Shown one piece after another: positions 22,201 to 29,157 of a DNA stretch of 64,000 nt. The stretch comes from W0P28-013 sp963659365 (lineage in GTDB: Bacteria; Bacteroidota; Bacteroidia; Bacteroidales; Paludibacteraceae): assembly GCA_963659365.1 (NCBI GenBank), contig CAVKTI010000005.1, positions 1 to 64,000 of the forward strand, in the 5' to 3' direction. The notes below the pieces were generated by a model. The model saw only the letters and a program-made list of their open reading frames with translations. It was not told the DNA's origin and ran no database searches. The first letter of the stretch is position 1; each line of letters opens with the position of its first letter. A program made the position numbers and the translations under genes.

Positions 22201-25200
22201 CAGCCCAGACATAATCTTTCGCTCCCGAAACGGTGATGGTGGCGGTGCTGCCGTGGCAGATAGTGGTTTCGCCAACAAAAGAGAGCGTCGGTTCGGGCAG
22301 CACTTTCACGGTGTGGCTCACACGCTTGCTGCAACCCGAAGTGTTGTCGGTTACTTTTACCCAATAGGTGGTGGTGGTGGTTGGCGACACATTGATGCCC
22401 GCATTTGTACCCAAACCATTGTCCCAAAGATATTCATTGCCGCCAGTAGCAGTCAGCGCAACGGATTCGCCAGCGCAAATGGTGGTTGTGCCGTCAATCA
22501 GATTGTTGATTTTTGCTACAATAGATTTGGTCTTCACGGTGTGTGTCGCAGTGGCTGTGCAGCCGCCTTCGCCCGTGAGGGTTACGCTGTATGTGCCCGC
22601 TTTCGATACTTTGATAGAGGCTTCGCTGGCACCAGTGTTCCATGCGAATGTGCCTGTGCCAGTGGCAGTCAGAGTTATTTCGCCATCTTCGCACACTTCG
22701 GTCGGGCCTGTGATAGCAACCACAGGTTCGAGGTAAACATTCACTGTGGCCGATGTGCTATTTTTGCAACCATTGGCATCGGTGCCTTCTACGGTGTAAA
22801 CCGTATTGGTGGTTGGCGTTACTGTCAGTGTGTTGCCTGTGGCAGTGCCGCCCAACCAACTCCAAATATATGTGCTTGCACCCGAAGCGGTGAGTGTTGT
22901 TTGGTTACCAATGCAGATGTCCATCGTGCCAGAAATGGCGATGGTCGGCTTCTGATTGATGGTGATGGTGTGCGTTACTGGGTCGCTCCAGCAGCCATTG
23001 GCGTTTTTGCCTTTCACCCAAACGGACATCTGACCTGTGCCAGTTACCGTGTAGGTGGCGGTCTGCGAAGTCATGCCATTGCTCCATTCGTACGAAGTTC
23101 CGCCAGTGGCAGTCAATTCTACTGTTTCGCCCACGCAGGCCGATTTGTCGCCTGTAACGCTGACCGTCGGCTTATCATAAACAGTGATGGTTTGCGAGGT
23201 GGTGGTAACACAACCCGCCGCATTTTTCACTATTATATTATATGGTGTAGTTGTAGTTGGCGATACATTGAAGATACCGCTTGTGTTGGTTTCACCGCCA
23301 CAGGTGTATTCCGTGCCGCCAGTGATGGTGATGGTGGCCGTTTCGCCCGAGCAGATGGCTGCCGACAACGGATCGACAGTTACGGTTACGGTCGGTTGCT
23401 CGTGCACATTGATGGTGATGTAGCCGTCGGCTGTGCAGCCAGCAGCGTTCGTGGCAGTAACTTTGTACTGCGTGGTGGTCGTCGGACGAACGGTAACGCT
23501 CGCGCCTGTTCTGCCCAAGTCGGGCCATTCAAAGGTAACTCCTGTCGCACCCGAAGCGGTCAAGGTAACCTCTTCGCCTTTGCAAATGTCGGTCTTGGTG
23601 GCAGCAATGGTCGGCGCAGCCAAGGTCTTCACGGTTACAGTTTTCGAGGCGGTGGCGGTGCAGCCGTTAGCGTCGGTGAGGGTTACGGTGTAACTGCGCG
23701 TTACGGTTGGCGTTACAATGAGTGCAGCCGAAGTGGTTGTGCCATCGTCCCAAAGGAATGTGCCAGAACCGTAGGCGGTTAGGGTAACAGATTTCCCAGC
23801 GCAGACTTCGTCGTCGCCGTCTATCGTTACCGATGGTTTGGCATTGACGGTGATGTTTTTCTGAACGGTCTGCGTACAACCGTTGATGTCGGTCAATGTC
23901 AGTTGGTAGATGTGATTGTCGGCCGTTGGCGTTACGGTTATCGTGTTGGTTTTGTCGCCAGTACTCCATTCGTATGTTCCTGAACCAGTGGCAGTTAAGG
24001 TTATCGATTCGCCAGCGCAAACCTTATCGGGACCAGTAATTTTGGCATCGGTGGGCAGTTCGCACGCTGTTACGCGAACGGTGCGCGAAGCCGAGCAGCC
24101 GTTTTTGGTGATGGTCAGCGTATAATCTTCCGAATTTTGAACATTGGTCAAAGTCAAGGATTGGCTTGTGCCAAGCACGGTAGTGCCCTTCTTCCATTCG
24201 TAAGTATCGGCCGAACTTGCGGTCAGTGTGGTGTTCAAACCTTTGCAGACATTCAGATTGCCCGATATGGTCGGCACATCTACGGTATTGACCGTGAGCG
24301 TGTGCGATGCAGTCGAGGTGCAGCGGTTGCCATCGGTAATTTCGCAAGTGTAGGTGGTGGTAGAAGTAGCCGTTACATCAACCGTGTTGCCAACACCCAA
24401 GCCGTGCGACCAACTCCATTTCGTGCCGCCGACGGCCGTCAAGGTTACCAGTTCGCCCACGCAAGCGGTGGTCGGGCCAGAGATTGAAACTACTTCGGGC
24501 GTGAGAACAGTAATGGTAATTTCCGCCGTAGCCGAGCAGCCTCCTTCGTTGGTGGCGGTAACTCTATAAGTGGTGGTGGTGGTTGGCGAAACCGTTATCT
24601 CGTTGGTTGCTTCGCCCAATTCCCACGCATACGATTTCAGACCAGCCGTGGCAGTCAAGGTTGTCGATTCGCCTTTGCAGATGGTCTTGTTGCTCGCTGT
24701 GATGGCTACCGTAGGCACAGCAGAAATTGTCAGTGTTGTGGAGATTGTCTTTTGGCAGCCGTTTTCATCGAGTACATTGGCGCTGATGGTTTTCGTGCCT
24801 ATGTCGCCCGACACTGCCGTGTATTTATAATTCGGTAAAGTAGAACCACCATCAATCCAATTTACAATAGTGCCATTGTTGATGGAGAGTGTGCGGGTTT
24901 CGCCTACACACAGATTCAAACTGCCATCGGCAGTGATGGTCGGTGCCGATGTGGGCGTAAGTTTGGTAACAGTGTGTGTAACCACGCTTTCGCAGCCGTT
25001 GGCATTGAATACCGAAATGGTGTAGGTAGTGGTGGCTGTTGGGGTTGCGGTAAACACACCTGTGGTGCTGGTTGTGCCGTTCATTGTGTAGTTCACACCG
25101 CCAGTAGCCACAATGGTAACTGACTCGCCTTCGCAGAAGTCGCTGGTCGAGGCGGCTTTGTCGATAGCGGCCGTGGGTTTATCTACCACCGTGATGTTTT

Positions 25201-28200
25201 TGTAGATTCGGCCTGTGCAACCGTTGGCGGTAACATCAACATAGTACTGCACATTGCCAATGGTGGTTGGCGTTACCGAGATTTTGTTTGCACCCGATGT
25301 GCCATTGCTCCAAGCCCAAGCGGTAGCACCCGTCACATTGACTTCGAGATCTACAGCCTCGCCCACGCAAACTGTCTCGTTCGATGCTGTGATAACGCCT
25401 GTCGGGATAGGATTGACGGTTACGGTTACAGGCGTTGGCGACAATTTGCAGCCGCTCGGGTAAACAATCTGAACCGAATATTCGGTGTTCTTATAGAGTG
25501 CAGGCGTTGTTATCGACTGCGTTTTTTCGCCATTGTTCCACAAGTAGGTGGTTCCTGCCTCGCCTGCTGGCGCATAGAGCGTGGTCGTGCCGCCGCTGCA
25601 CACCGATGTTATACCAGTGATTTCGCCTGTGGGCTGTGGCGTTACCGTAAAGGTGTGCGTCTGCGTAGTGCCGCAACCAGTGGGCGGCGTTACTATTACC
25701 GAAACGGCTGTTTCGCTCACGCTTGGTGTGAATGTGAGTGTGGCACCGCCATTGCTGAGCGTGCCAGTTTTCGTCCATGTGTAGGTGCTACCACTGGGCG
25801 CACCGCTGGCTGTTACGGTTATTGTGCCGCCTTCGCACACCGAATTATCGCCTGTGAGTGTAATCGAAATAGGCGTGTTCACCACTATCTGCTGATAGGC
25901 TTTCGCTGTGCAGCCTTTAGCGTCGGTTACGGTAAGTTCGTAATTGGTGGTGGCGGTTGGGCTTACCGAGATGGTGGCGGCGGTGCCAAGATTCTGCACG
26001 CCGTCGCTCCATTGGGCGATTGTGCCGTAGTTCGATGCCGTGAGCGTAATCACCTCGCCAGCGCAAATGGTCGTTTTGCTCGCGGTGATGGTCGGCACGG
26101 TCGGTGTGCTTTGGGTAACTGTTACCTCTGGCAATTTTGTAGAGCAAGAGCCATTCGATATGGTAACAGAGTATTTGCCCGCCGCCGATACGGTGATGGT
26201 GCGCGTTGTCTCGCCTGTGTTCCACAGATAGGTGTAGGTCTGACCCGCTGGCGCAACAGGTGCGGCCAGCACGGTGCTACCGCCTTGGCAGAACGACAGC
26301 CCGCCAGTGATTTCGCCCGTAGGAGTATCCAGAACGGTTATATTTTTAATTAGGGTGTAGGTGCAGCCGCTCGGGTCGGTTACGGTAACGGTTACCTGTT
26401 TGCTCGCCGATGCGGTGATGGTAATCACATTGCCACTTACTGCGCCGTCGCTCGATTTGATGGTGCTGCCTGTGGGCGCGTTCACTACGGTAAGTGTGAT
26501 AGCATCGCCCACGCAAGCAGTGGTTTTCGATGCGGTCAGGTCGAGGTTGGTTGGCTCTGGCGCAACGGTGATGAGTTGCGATACAGTCGATTCGCAGCCG
26601 TTGGCGTCGGTTACAGTTACCGAGTAGAGCGTGGTGGCAGTCGGTTTGGCGGTAATCTCTTGCGATGTTTCGCCAGTGGGACTCCACTTCCACGACTTAC
26701 CGTCGGAGGCTTTGAGTGGCAGACCAACAGCGGCATTCGGGCAGAGTGTAGTGCCATTGGCAGCCGTAATAGAAGCCGCAGTGGGCGTATTCACGGTAAC
26801 GGTAGCGGATCTGGTTAGTATGCAGCCATTTTTGGTTACACCGACAGTATATGTGCCTGCCGCCGTTACATCGATATATTGTGTGGTTTCGCCATTGGGA
26901 CTCCACACATACGATTCGCCCACAGGAGCGGTCAGTCGGGTGCTGCCGCCTTGGCAGATAGCGAGCAGTCCGCTGATTTCGCCCGTAGGACCGTCGAGCA
27001 CGGTAACTGTGTGCTGAAGGGTGTAGGAGCAACTGCCTTTCTTCACCGTAACGGTGAAAGTGCGGTCGGTGGTCAGTTTGGTGGTTATCGAAGCGGTGGT
27101 GCTAGATTTGTCGTCGTCCCACGCAAAAGAATCGCCATCAGAAACGAGGAGCGTGAACTCGGTCTCTTTGCAAACGGTGGTTGGTCCCGAAATGGTTGGG
27201 GCTATTTCGCTCTCTACAACGATAGTTACCGTCTTCTCGCTGGTGCAGCCGTTGTTGTCGGTAACTGTTACGGTGTAATCGGTGGTGGAGGTTGGTGCAA
27301 CATTCAGCGTGGCACTGGTGGTGCTGGCTGGGTCGTTCCAAGCGTAGGTGTATGGCGCGCTGCCGCCTGTGGCCGCTGCCGTAACCGAAGCGGTGCTGCC
27401 TTTGCAGATGGTGGTGCCGCCCGTAAACGAGATAGTCGGCTTGGTATTGACTTTGACGGTTTGCGAAACGCGTGTGGTGCAGCCATTTTTAGTTACATCG
27501 ACATAATAATTCGCATCGGCAGTTGGCGATACGGTAATCGATTTTGTGTTTTCGTTGGTGCTCCAAAGGTAGGTGGCATCTTCGGTCGAAACACTCAAAG
27601 TGGCACTACCGCCAGCACAGATAGCCAAATCGCCATAGATGGTCGGCGTGAGCGCAGGCTCAACCGTGATGGTTTTTTGCGCCACCACAGAGCAACCGTT
27701 GGCATCGCTCGCTTCGCAATAGATGGTATTGTCGCCAACCGTGGTCGGTGTGTAGTCGAACGATGCGCTTGTCGAAAGCGTAGTGCCGCTTTCGTCGAAC
27801 CAGCGTGTGGGTGTGCCACCCGATACCGTGAGCGCTACTGGACTGCCTGCGCAGGTCTTGCTCTTTCCATTGATAGAGATGGCGCTGGCCGAGTTCACGG
27901 TAATGGTGCAGTAAACTTTTTCGCTGACGCAGCCTGTGGTAGCGTCGGTCAGTTGCACCCAGTAGGTGGTGCTGGTGGTGGGCGAAACCGTGAGCGAATT
28001 GCCGCTTCCTGCGGGGTCGCTCCAAGAGAATGTGCCCGTTCCTGTGGCTTTAATCGTTACTTGGTCGCCCGAGCAAATTGTCGATGCCGTGGGGGTCAAG
28101 GTCGGTTTCGGCAGAGCATTCACATTGACGGAAATCTCTTGCGTAGCAACCAATGCGTCGCTAGCATCTTTGATGGTAACGGTGTATTTCGTTGTGGGCG

Positions 28201-28903
28201 TACCCTTGGGATAAACCACATGCGTCTGCCCTTCTGCGCCATCGTCCCAATAGAATTTCGAGCCAGTAGCGGCCGAAGCGGTCAGTGTTACAGCCTCGCC
28301 GTAGCACACGGTGGTCGGGTCGGCGGTAACTGTGTAGATGTAAACATTCACCGTCGCGGCTTTGCTTGTGCAGCCATTCACTCCTTTGGCCACAACGCTA
28401 TATTTTGCATCGGCAGTTACATTTGTAAGACTCAATGTTTGATTGGTACCAGCCGATGTACCCGAAGCATCGAACCACTCGTACGAGGCGGTGCCAGTCG
28501 AGCCAGTGGCGGTGATAGAAACATCGCCGCCCGACAGCACATACGCAGCCGACTTATCGACCGTAACCGTTGGTGCGGTCGATACATTCACCGTCTGCGA
28601 GCCTGTCGCTACCAGCGTGTTGAGTTCGTCGTACACACGGTACGAATACTCTGTGGTGCGGGTTGGAAAATCGCTCAAAGAGGAGCCGTCTCTCGTTTGA
28701 GTTACACCCAAATAGTCTTTCCAAGTCCACTTGTAGGTGTAACTTCCGCCATCGTCTGGTGCAAGGGTCAATTTTACCTGTTCGTTGGCGCAGAGATCCC
28801 GATTGGGGTCTTGGGTTACGGTAACAGTTACAGCCTTGGCGAGCGGAGCGAAGCCCAGCAGTGTGGCAGTAATAATGGCAAAACTCAAACTGAAGCGTTT
28901 CAT
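7250..28903 (-). CDS. Giant T9SS-secreted protein of about 86 Ig-like modules
   Basis: One uninterrupted 21.7-kb frame encodes 7217 residues, roughly three quarters of a megadalton. It begins with a signal peptide (MKRFSLSFAIITATLLGFAPLAKA). Next come tandem Ig-like/CHU-type modules of about 70-100 residues. Most have the pattern ICxGxxVTLTA...Y.WS.G...ITVTPT.TTTYTV...NGC......TV, so each has two cysteines that could form a disulfide. I hand-counted about 86 such starts. A non-repetitive region of about 240 residues follows, ending in a type A T9SS sorting domain (SPNPLKR..., IEIVDAIGRTLY, PAGVYMVRI, EKFVVQ). The likely role is a cell-surface filament or adhesin. No enzymatic domain or frameshift is visible. 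It begins an operon with the barrel gene downstream. Confidence 0.93.
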   Translation of the reverse strand: MKRFSLSFAIITATLLGFAPLAKAVTVTVTQDPNRDLCANEQVKLTLAPDDGGSYTYKWTWKDYLGVTQTRDGSSLSDFPTRTTEYSYRVYDELNTLVATGSQTVNVSTAPTVTVDKSAAYVLSGGDVSITATGSTGTASYEWFDASGTSAGTNQTLSLTNVTADAKYSVVAKGVNGCTSKAATVNVYIYTVTADPTTVCYGEAVTLTASAATGSKFYWDDGAEGQTHVVYPKGTPTTKYTVTIKDASDALVATQEISVNVNALPKPTLTPTASTICSGDQVTIKATGTGTFSWSDPAGSGNSLTVSPTTSTTYWVQLTDATTGCVSEKVYCTITVNSASAISINGKSKTCAGSPVALTVSGGTPTRWFDESGTTLSTSASFDYTPTTVGDNTIYCEASDANGCSVVAQKTITVEPALTPTIYGDLAICAGGSATLSVSTEDATYLWSTNENTKSITVSPTADANYYVDVTKNGCTTRVSQTVKVNTKPTISFTGGTTICKGSTASVTAAATGGSAPYTYAWNDPASTTSATLNVAPTSTTDYTVTVTDNNGCTSEKTVTIVVESEIAPTISGPTTVCKETEFTLLVSDGDSFAWDDDKSSTTASITTKLTTDRTFTVTVKKGSCSYTLQHTVTVLDGPTGEISGLLAICQGGSTRLTAPVGESYVWSPNGETTQYIDVTAAGTYTVGVTKNGCILTRSATVTVNTPTAASITAANGTTLCPNAAVGLPLKASDGKSWKWSPTGETSQEITAKPTATTLYSVTVTDANGCESTVSQLITVAPEPTNLDLTASKTTACVGDAITLTVVNAPTGSTIKSSDGAVSGNVITITASASKQVTVTVTDPSGCTYTLIKNITVLDTPTGEITGGLSFCQGGSTVLAAPVAPAGQTYTYLWNTGETTRTITVSAAGKYSVTISNGSCSTKLPEVTVTQSTPTVPTITASKTTICAGEVITLTASNYGTIAQWSDGVQNLGTAATISVSPTATTNYELTVTDAKGCTAKAYQQIVVNTPISITLTGDNSVCEGGTITVTASGAPSGSTYTWTKTGTLSNGGATLTFTPSVSETAVSVIVTPPTGCGTTQTHTFTVTPQPTGEITGITSVCSGGTTTLYAPAGEAGTTYLWNNGEKTQSITTPALYKNTEYSVQIVYPSGCKLSPTPVTVTVNPIPTGVITASNETVCVGEAVDLEVNVTGATAWAWSNGTSGANKISVTPTTIGNVQYYVDVTANGCTGRIYKNITVVDKPTAAIDKAASTSDFCEGESVTIVATGGVNYTMNGTTSTTGVFTATPTATTTYTISVFNANGCESVVTHTVTKLTPTSAPTITADGSLNLCVGETRTLSINNGTIVNWIDGGSTLPNYKYTAVSGDIGTKTISANVLDENGCQKTISTTLTISAVPTVAITASNKTICKGESTTLTATAGLKSYAWELGEATNEITVSPTTTTTYRVTATNEGGCSATAEITITVLTPEVVSISGPTTACVGELVTLTAVGGTKWSWSHGLGVGNTVDVTATSTTTYTCEITDGNRCTSTASHTLTVNTVDVPTISGNLNVCKGLNTTLTASSADTYEWKKGTTVLGTSQSLTLTNVQNSEDYTLTITKNGCSASRTVRVTACELPTDAKITGPDKVCAGESITLTATGSGTYEWSTGDKTNTITVTPTADNHIYQLTLTDINGCTQTVQKNITVNAKPSVTIDGDDEVCAGKSVTLTAYGSGTFLWDDGTTTSAALIVTPTVTRSYTVTLTDANGCTATASKTVTVKTLAAPTIAATKTDICKGEEVTLTASGATGVTFEWPDLGRTGASVTVRPTTTTQYKVTATNAAGCTADGYITINVHEQPTVTVTVDPLSAAICSGETATITITGGTEYTCGGETNTSGIFNVSPTTTTPYNIIVKNAAGCVTTTSQTITVYDKPTVSVTGDKSACVGETVELTATGGTSYEWSNGMTSQTATYTVTGTGQMSVWVKGKNANGCWSDPVTHTITINQKPTIAISGTMDICIGNQTTLTASGASTYIWSWLGGTATGNTLTVTPTTNTVYTVEGTDANGCKNSTSATVNVYLEPVVAITGPTEVCEDGEITLTATGTGTFAWNTGASEASIKVSKAGTYSVTLTGEGGCTATATHTVKTKSIVAKINNLIDGTTTICAGESVALTATGGNEYLWDNGLGTNAGINVSPTTTTTYWVKVTDNTSGCSKRVSHTVKVLPEPTLSFVGETTICHGSTATITVSGAKDYVWADGIGTGATITVSPTATTDYTVTATDANGCKTTRTVTVTVTPLPVAAITANKTEICVGDQVTLTASGGDTYKWGDGTTSASITVTPDKTTDYTVIAIKNGCQSAQVAKTITVNDLPKVAITASATTVCKGENVTLTATGATTYVWSNGATTQSITVPVTSDITYTVTGKKNGCESTASQTITVNTQPTINISSNTGKLAICKGESITLTASGAANYTWANGLGDNQASITVNPTADTYYEVTGTDANGCKATANVTVKVYEKPNPIIDGATEICEGSYTTLTVNDPTAVAWLWNTGAATQSIDVYQKGTYTVKVTGQGGCTETATAIVTYKTPVSGSIAGPDKVCKGETVTLTANGGKTYKWDDNAYESEKLVITNIQTTGTYWVTITGTNGCTQRLSHTVYVNDAPSVSITGSLTFCEGGSTQLTAVGDGTVLWSTGSTNKTITINAEGTYEVTLTDANGCQATTSATVKRNALPVAVITGDAAVCEGKSVTLTVSGAESYTWSTGATGSSITVQPVTTTTYTVTPRTGSCTGDPVSHTVTVNPKPVITFDGDFEICAGEKAVITADGADTYTWGDGTTGATYTTAALNANTTFTVTGRITATGCEAQAQVTVIVNPKPTISISGDKEVCAGSSATLTVWPNGGTYVWSNGSKDRTATFNNLISDQDYWVDVTLPNGCTDRYIGTIKVNPIPQATITTNTGVTTVCSGDPITLTASGGATGTYTYLWAHDGSRSASVTVTPTADTKYTVTVIGAGNCQATATVDIKVLALPIAKITADKTTVCEGDDVTLSASDGVKWQWYIGNTEIAGAVDQHYTITNAAYGTTTYKVAVYNASNCKIETTYALAVGRKPDATISGNLNICKGSSTTLSAPTADSYLWSTGEITKTITVAPSATQDYGVTVTVGDCKASSTVTVTVNALPVPTLTADDKTICVGNSTTLRAGAGYSYYVWSTGQEGPNLQSIGVSPTAKTTYTVTVTDANGCTGSAQTTVDVTQVAAPTITASATTVCAGSEVVLQSSAAKYYQWSSNVDATQQKQQTVTVYPTQTTVYTVTTTNKAGCQSSKDITINVTKLPTPKITGASNMCKGGDGVTLTATSDVDGATYTWSTGETGPSITVKPSKKTEYRVWASNGTCKNPTPATFTVDINDLPAAQINGPDAVCLGESVELEATGGISYLWQKIEGAASTLSKITVTPTQTTTYTVTVTDANGCSKDVSKKVTVNDLPKPAITGTAKVCRGESVTLTASGGNTYLWSTGETTKQITVTPALTTTYTVEATNANGCTSEAEFTVQVVQLPKAHIDGPTVLCAETATTLTVVSDDGRTYTCRWKHNNSTNLAETVKPINTTTYTVEVFDGTCSTTLDHTITVNKLEDPKIDGPAQICLGESTTLRVSNTPNPFVSYQWNTGETTQEITVTPAVVGMSTYTVICTDVNECTSEATIDIVVSALPDVTVTASTDVLCAGDNSVTLTASGAGINGKYNWYEDDLGTVLLPGGDGTPTYTFNNLDYTQKVYVVAITKLGCKSAPKEYELVVTPKPTPTITSSVPANIICDGGSIELEASDPDPDVTFVWEDGTTGAHLTVTAAGEYRVTATNKAGCAQDATITITAEALPAAKITPSIIAGEGAGDGTNICAGTRVTLTAEPESTPTLTYTYKWNTGSTARAIVVNPTATTTYEVTVTSASGCEQKATLELKVNEFVTIEGPTEVCAGKPYVLNATGNNLSYYEWTRNGEELPAFNGLASIKTTDEVPNGQPSAEYVYIVKAVYDNNCESEATFTVTVYAKPSDLTINGIAGANAIDSVCVGSAKQLSVIPTAGSSLTGATYLWTGVGITDPTAATQTITPTVVGEEPYSCQITMPGGCDTTVNVKLKAVPLPELALCTDTTICFGTEATLYLKAKNNCPKGTTITWTSDNGGGGASGDVVKVSPTTTTTYTVTAKTPAPLGCSTTETVTVTVIPQQQPTITPAPALICLDAAGVSEDDLNLTTANTDSEGRPFKDYKWYAADDPTTILGTADAITVPKANITATRTYIVEVTTQEGCTASGSVEVPVSEKPSVAIKGDGQVCEGQSLQLQADNPVNVARYEWTTNANPTTPFATTSSVTVWPTAAENTYYLTVYNDKGCAFTVNPGHQVTILDAPKPQIAADHNPICEGDDVVLTASDLAGGTCTVVWDDGSTNPTRTIKALTATTTYSVALTNQNNCVEKVEYTVTVNPLPKLKITGNTQVCVGDSVLLSVEDANGTANTYSWTGGTWKEATDRGSVNNSKVWVYPTNTADSTEYCVTSVDANTCKGKEVCHKILAFAKPIAKINGKQMATDTICVGESLILEATGGTKFKWSTTAESQQITTPIYNSVNTYIYWVDVYNEANCVERDTIWIYVSARPNAYIESVTPGNQICEGTEVTLRASDAPTGSTYTYAWVNNTGATIDNANQQEISVKPAVTTTYTLTVTDVKTGCTKEVQQIIYVNPQAKVNFGTAPTTICETDGFALAIEGDVTGQTIVWEKLRNGTVVDVSAWDGRTSITDKPDASPYIYRATLTNQTTGCKTVLEHTLTVVRVPKPSIQILGTTTDTICQGVEVTLRANNDEKRFAAGDVNFVWKVGHDTISTSVNQKEITVKPRETTIYTLAIEDLTNHCIDKYDTVIVVNQIPQVSIVEPDNQVICEDEPFTLTLQGADGYGISWQKYDNGTLVPGWTKNGVNTITDYPIKSQYEYRVTIDNGKCDTTIVRKLRVNAVPKPSITFPGSNKDTICAGQEVWLAATTEERNWSTLYYTYGWLHDTDTLTKNNKDLKITPTTTETYTFYMIDNNSGCRRTADTTVVVRAMPQVEVNTPSEQLCEGETYTLEMTGLSSTTPLSDYTIVWTKYDNFNNKLGEQTGGATYSDTPTEGEYIYYAKATNFKCDTIITRKLKVSAVPEPKIDLASGTTETICEGDQVALYGRNSKDDYNFTDYPMTWYATTKDGNDTIILKNNQLATHFPQQTTTYKLVIANAMGCERSVTKTITVKPRPAVKLQVNGRDAAAKDTICRGETIDLQIVDTLYNTVDGLSVQWKRNGTVVGEWADQFVIRNYEPQVNESYEITVKNAECPIVLNYDLTVLYLPDPTLEIRTGERVNCAGTPVELGGKLPQEADYNYLWTSVPAGEVFTDSTQRTLTVYPTSSTTYYYTVTDPKTGCSRSDSIAITVNKRPNVRLVVAYPEGAVDNRICQTDSVTLRLVGDTDGLTTLWLKGGNSMADWADKLAVKDAPDATTEYSVTVMNALCDLKLDTEIVVSPVQSPKIYSVGDITTICEGKGVELKAQEAQEPLKYDYLWTSSNVNEVIANPTIGNITVNPTITTTYTYTVTNKATLCSRSDTLRITVNLLPKATLEVKYPTTVRDDGTICAGDPFTLNVNTTEAYELTTKWWTHKGEVPDWENKTSIPNVTGNETTLYKVEVRRKGYDCPITLEKEVKMLFVPDPAIEITAGSSPMCEGTEELTIAAKEKTQDAATFTYRWESSVTGELDAYGNAVNGQSGLQIYVKPKENTTYSYTITDPITSCSRTGQITITVNKKPNVRLVTGSNTLAKDTLICGGQPVEFRVDGTLDGLSFEWYKDDIQQPNNTARYTDTPERDAKYHVIVTNDATGCATVKEDLMATVTVNNMPVPSIEIEGGTNIVCAGTTVTLKATEDQPHDAVTYRYLWYAEGKSMGSAQELKVTPTVTTTYMYTVLNKSTKCLRSVDTTIVVKQIPQVTLEKSLADDAIYCAGDPITLSVKPLDGTNAADLKYTWLRNGVALSETAATLTDRPMGSVGNENDTIYNYEVVVEDAASHCQADPTNLKFTVTVKPLPVPTIVAFDNANNPLTLGQQVCPNRLIRLQGTALSGKLFSYKWYSQNQDDADITVTEKPNEVWVSPSSKTTYTLEIKNLETGCTRFATYTIDVMATPRIKIVSSATIDSETGYSVACLNSTPDITLKVVQEDGTVIDDLYYNITWNDEAGNDLGDLAELTLGTDAVSIHQYTVTVENTTTLLSDLQCPVTATHTVQIMDAPTSVTIAATTSDGTLLPDDEYICAGEAVTLTAAEQTRTNYAWSDDQGTVYAANADNNAREITVKPLKTTTYYVKVTNFGGCVHTVKRTILVNPNPVVRIDGATSLCLETAGGDTVTLTATSTPYEKNNTRFVWNYEVDGAANTFTGNPLKFAPQKAGEFKFTVTAYHTANKKECASTPVTHTVRVNAVPDVRNSDLRVVSSLDSTANACIDTKFEIEATAGYTRYVFGEYDRTNSKAKEMQNSTSNIFSHTQSSEGEWEYYCDFYNDAGCSRRIFIDVTVNKKPSGATITPTGGDFTGYNTKTNPPEATICQGKEITLTGSATGDNRYSWRDTDGQTYSGQAIAVKPTSTTTYTLTVTNLSGCSVTSNFTVKVVPMDKLTVTANGTTDSLAICAGSTSKVTLRVTGSSESTYNWYCQETGEKQSNKPSAIQINAPTESQTWYVEAASSANKSYGTDCKSIGSVKIHVLPNPDNKGGEIVVNDGKRDVCAGATVTLTGKHADAVTYRWSTGEVKPAITVLIPNYEHDTIISYWAIGRNALNCEDTSDTIKVDLRVKPQPEPMVGDTICYEQQTIRLEAKDKTLSYTWYDENGREVSRKYFYEFKRDTAGIYNCKLTAMNDAGCETTITVSVTVQEFKPVVLGLAFVCSGQSAKLWVDGCSLAGGYQFTWTYAGNVISQEDTVNVAQLGTYFVDVLTPWAVVGSGQMTVAQSVTPGVKFSTPPPSCRGDRHALLPFTVTGGMPTLYTLDFSDEALAVGFQNVIDGAISSNQIYIDLPSNVPTGIYKVRVSLTNGNGCESGFYDLSFSVGEDMVEEIWDDVLICNDQNNEFVTYQWYKNGERITGAQSQYYSELGGFSGDYYVVAYRNANSSVTSCVKSYDNKQSVAISPNPLKRHQTLRVVLPFSTDVLFGSRIEIVDAIGRTLYTNDKVEAENGIVIDYPAGVYMVRISMQSGEVITEKFVVQ
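7980..28830 (-). repeat. Tandem array of about 86 Ig-like modules
   Basis: These are coding repeats inside the giant gene. Module starts are marked by a Cys-containing motif such as ICKGESVTLTA; the average module is near 80 residues. Most of the array is a simple series of ~75-residue modules. The part at about 10740-15060 alternates two longer module types. The modules diverge in protein sequence, so this is an old array rather than recent DNA duplication. Confidence 0.9.
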
Positions 28904-28984
28904 AATATCAGTCTTTGGAGTGATTATTCGTTGTTTTTATGGCTTGGCCGCAACATACGGCAAGTTATAAACAGTTTTATCGAG

Positions 28985-28992
28985 CAAATATA
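28985..28992 (-). promoter_or_regulatory. Probable -7 promoter element of the giant gene
   Basis: Read on the minus strand this is TATATTTG, matching TAnnTTTG. It would give a 5' leader of about 75 nt before the ATG at 28903. No clear TTTG -33 element is seen at the usual spacing. Confidence 0.5.
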
Positions 28993-29042
28993 GAAATTTT
29001 TCTCTTAATAGTGTGTACTTCTTAACAAAATCTGCAAAAAAA

Positions 29043-29065
29043 TCGACAAATAGCCTATTTATCGA
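29043..29065. promoter_or_regulatory. 23-bp near-perfect palindrome, possible operator
   Basis: TCGACAAATAG (29043-29053) pairs with CTATTTATCGA (29055-29065) with one mismatch and a 1-nt centre. It lies between the divergent promoters of the giant gene and uvrB. A palindrome of this size could be a repressor site; there is no T run to make it a terminator. Confidence 0.4.
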
Positions 29066-29149
29066 CAAAAATGCCAAGTTATCAACAAGTTATGAACGGC
29101 TACCAATGATAACTTTTGGTCAAAAAATGCCTATTTTTCAGAAAAATTG

Positions 29150-29157
29150 TACCTTTG
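29150..29157 (+). promoter_or_regulatory. -7 promoter element of uvrB
   Basis: TACCTTTG matches TAnnTTTG and lies 66 bp before the chosen uvrB ATG. Its position also argues against a longer uvrB start at 29116. Confidence 0.6.

Noticed and set aside
7980..28830. CRISPR-like repetition
   Set aside because: The repeats are coding Ig-like modules of ~240 bp with diverged sequence, not short identical repeats with unique spacers.
7607..28993. Several very long open frames (up to about 1260 codons) on the plus strand opposite the giant gene
   Set aside because: They are a side effect of the strongly biased, repetitive codon use of the Thr/Val-rich modules; they have no signal peptides, no known motifs and no promoter, and break where the module series changes.
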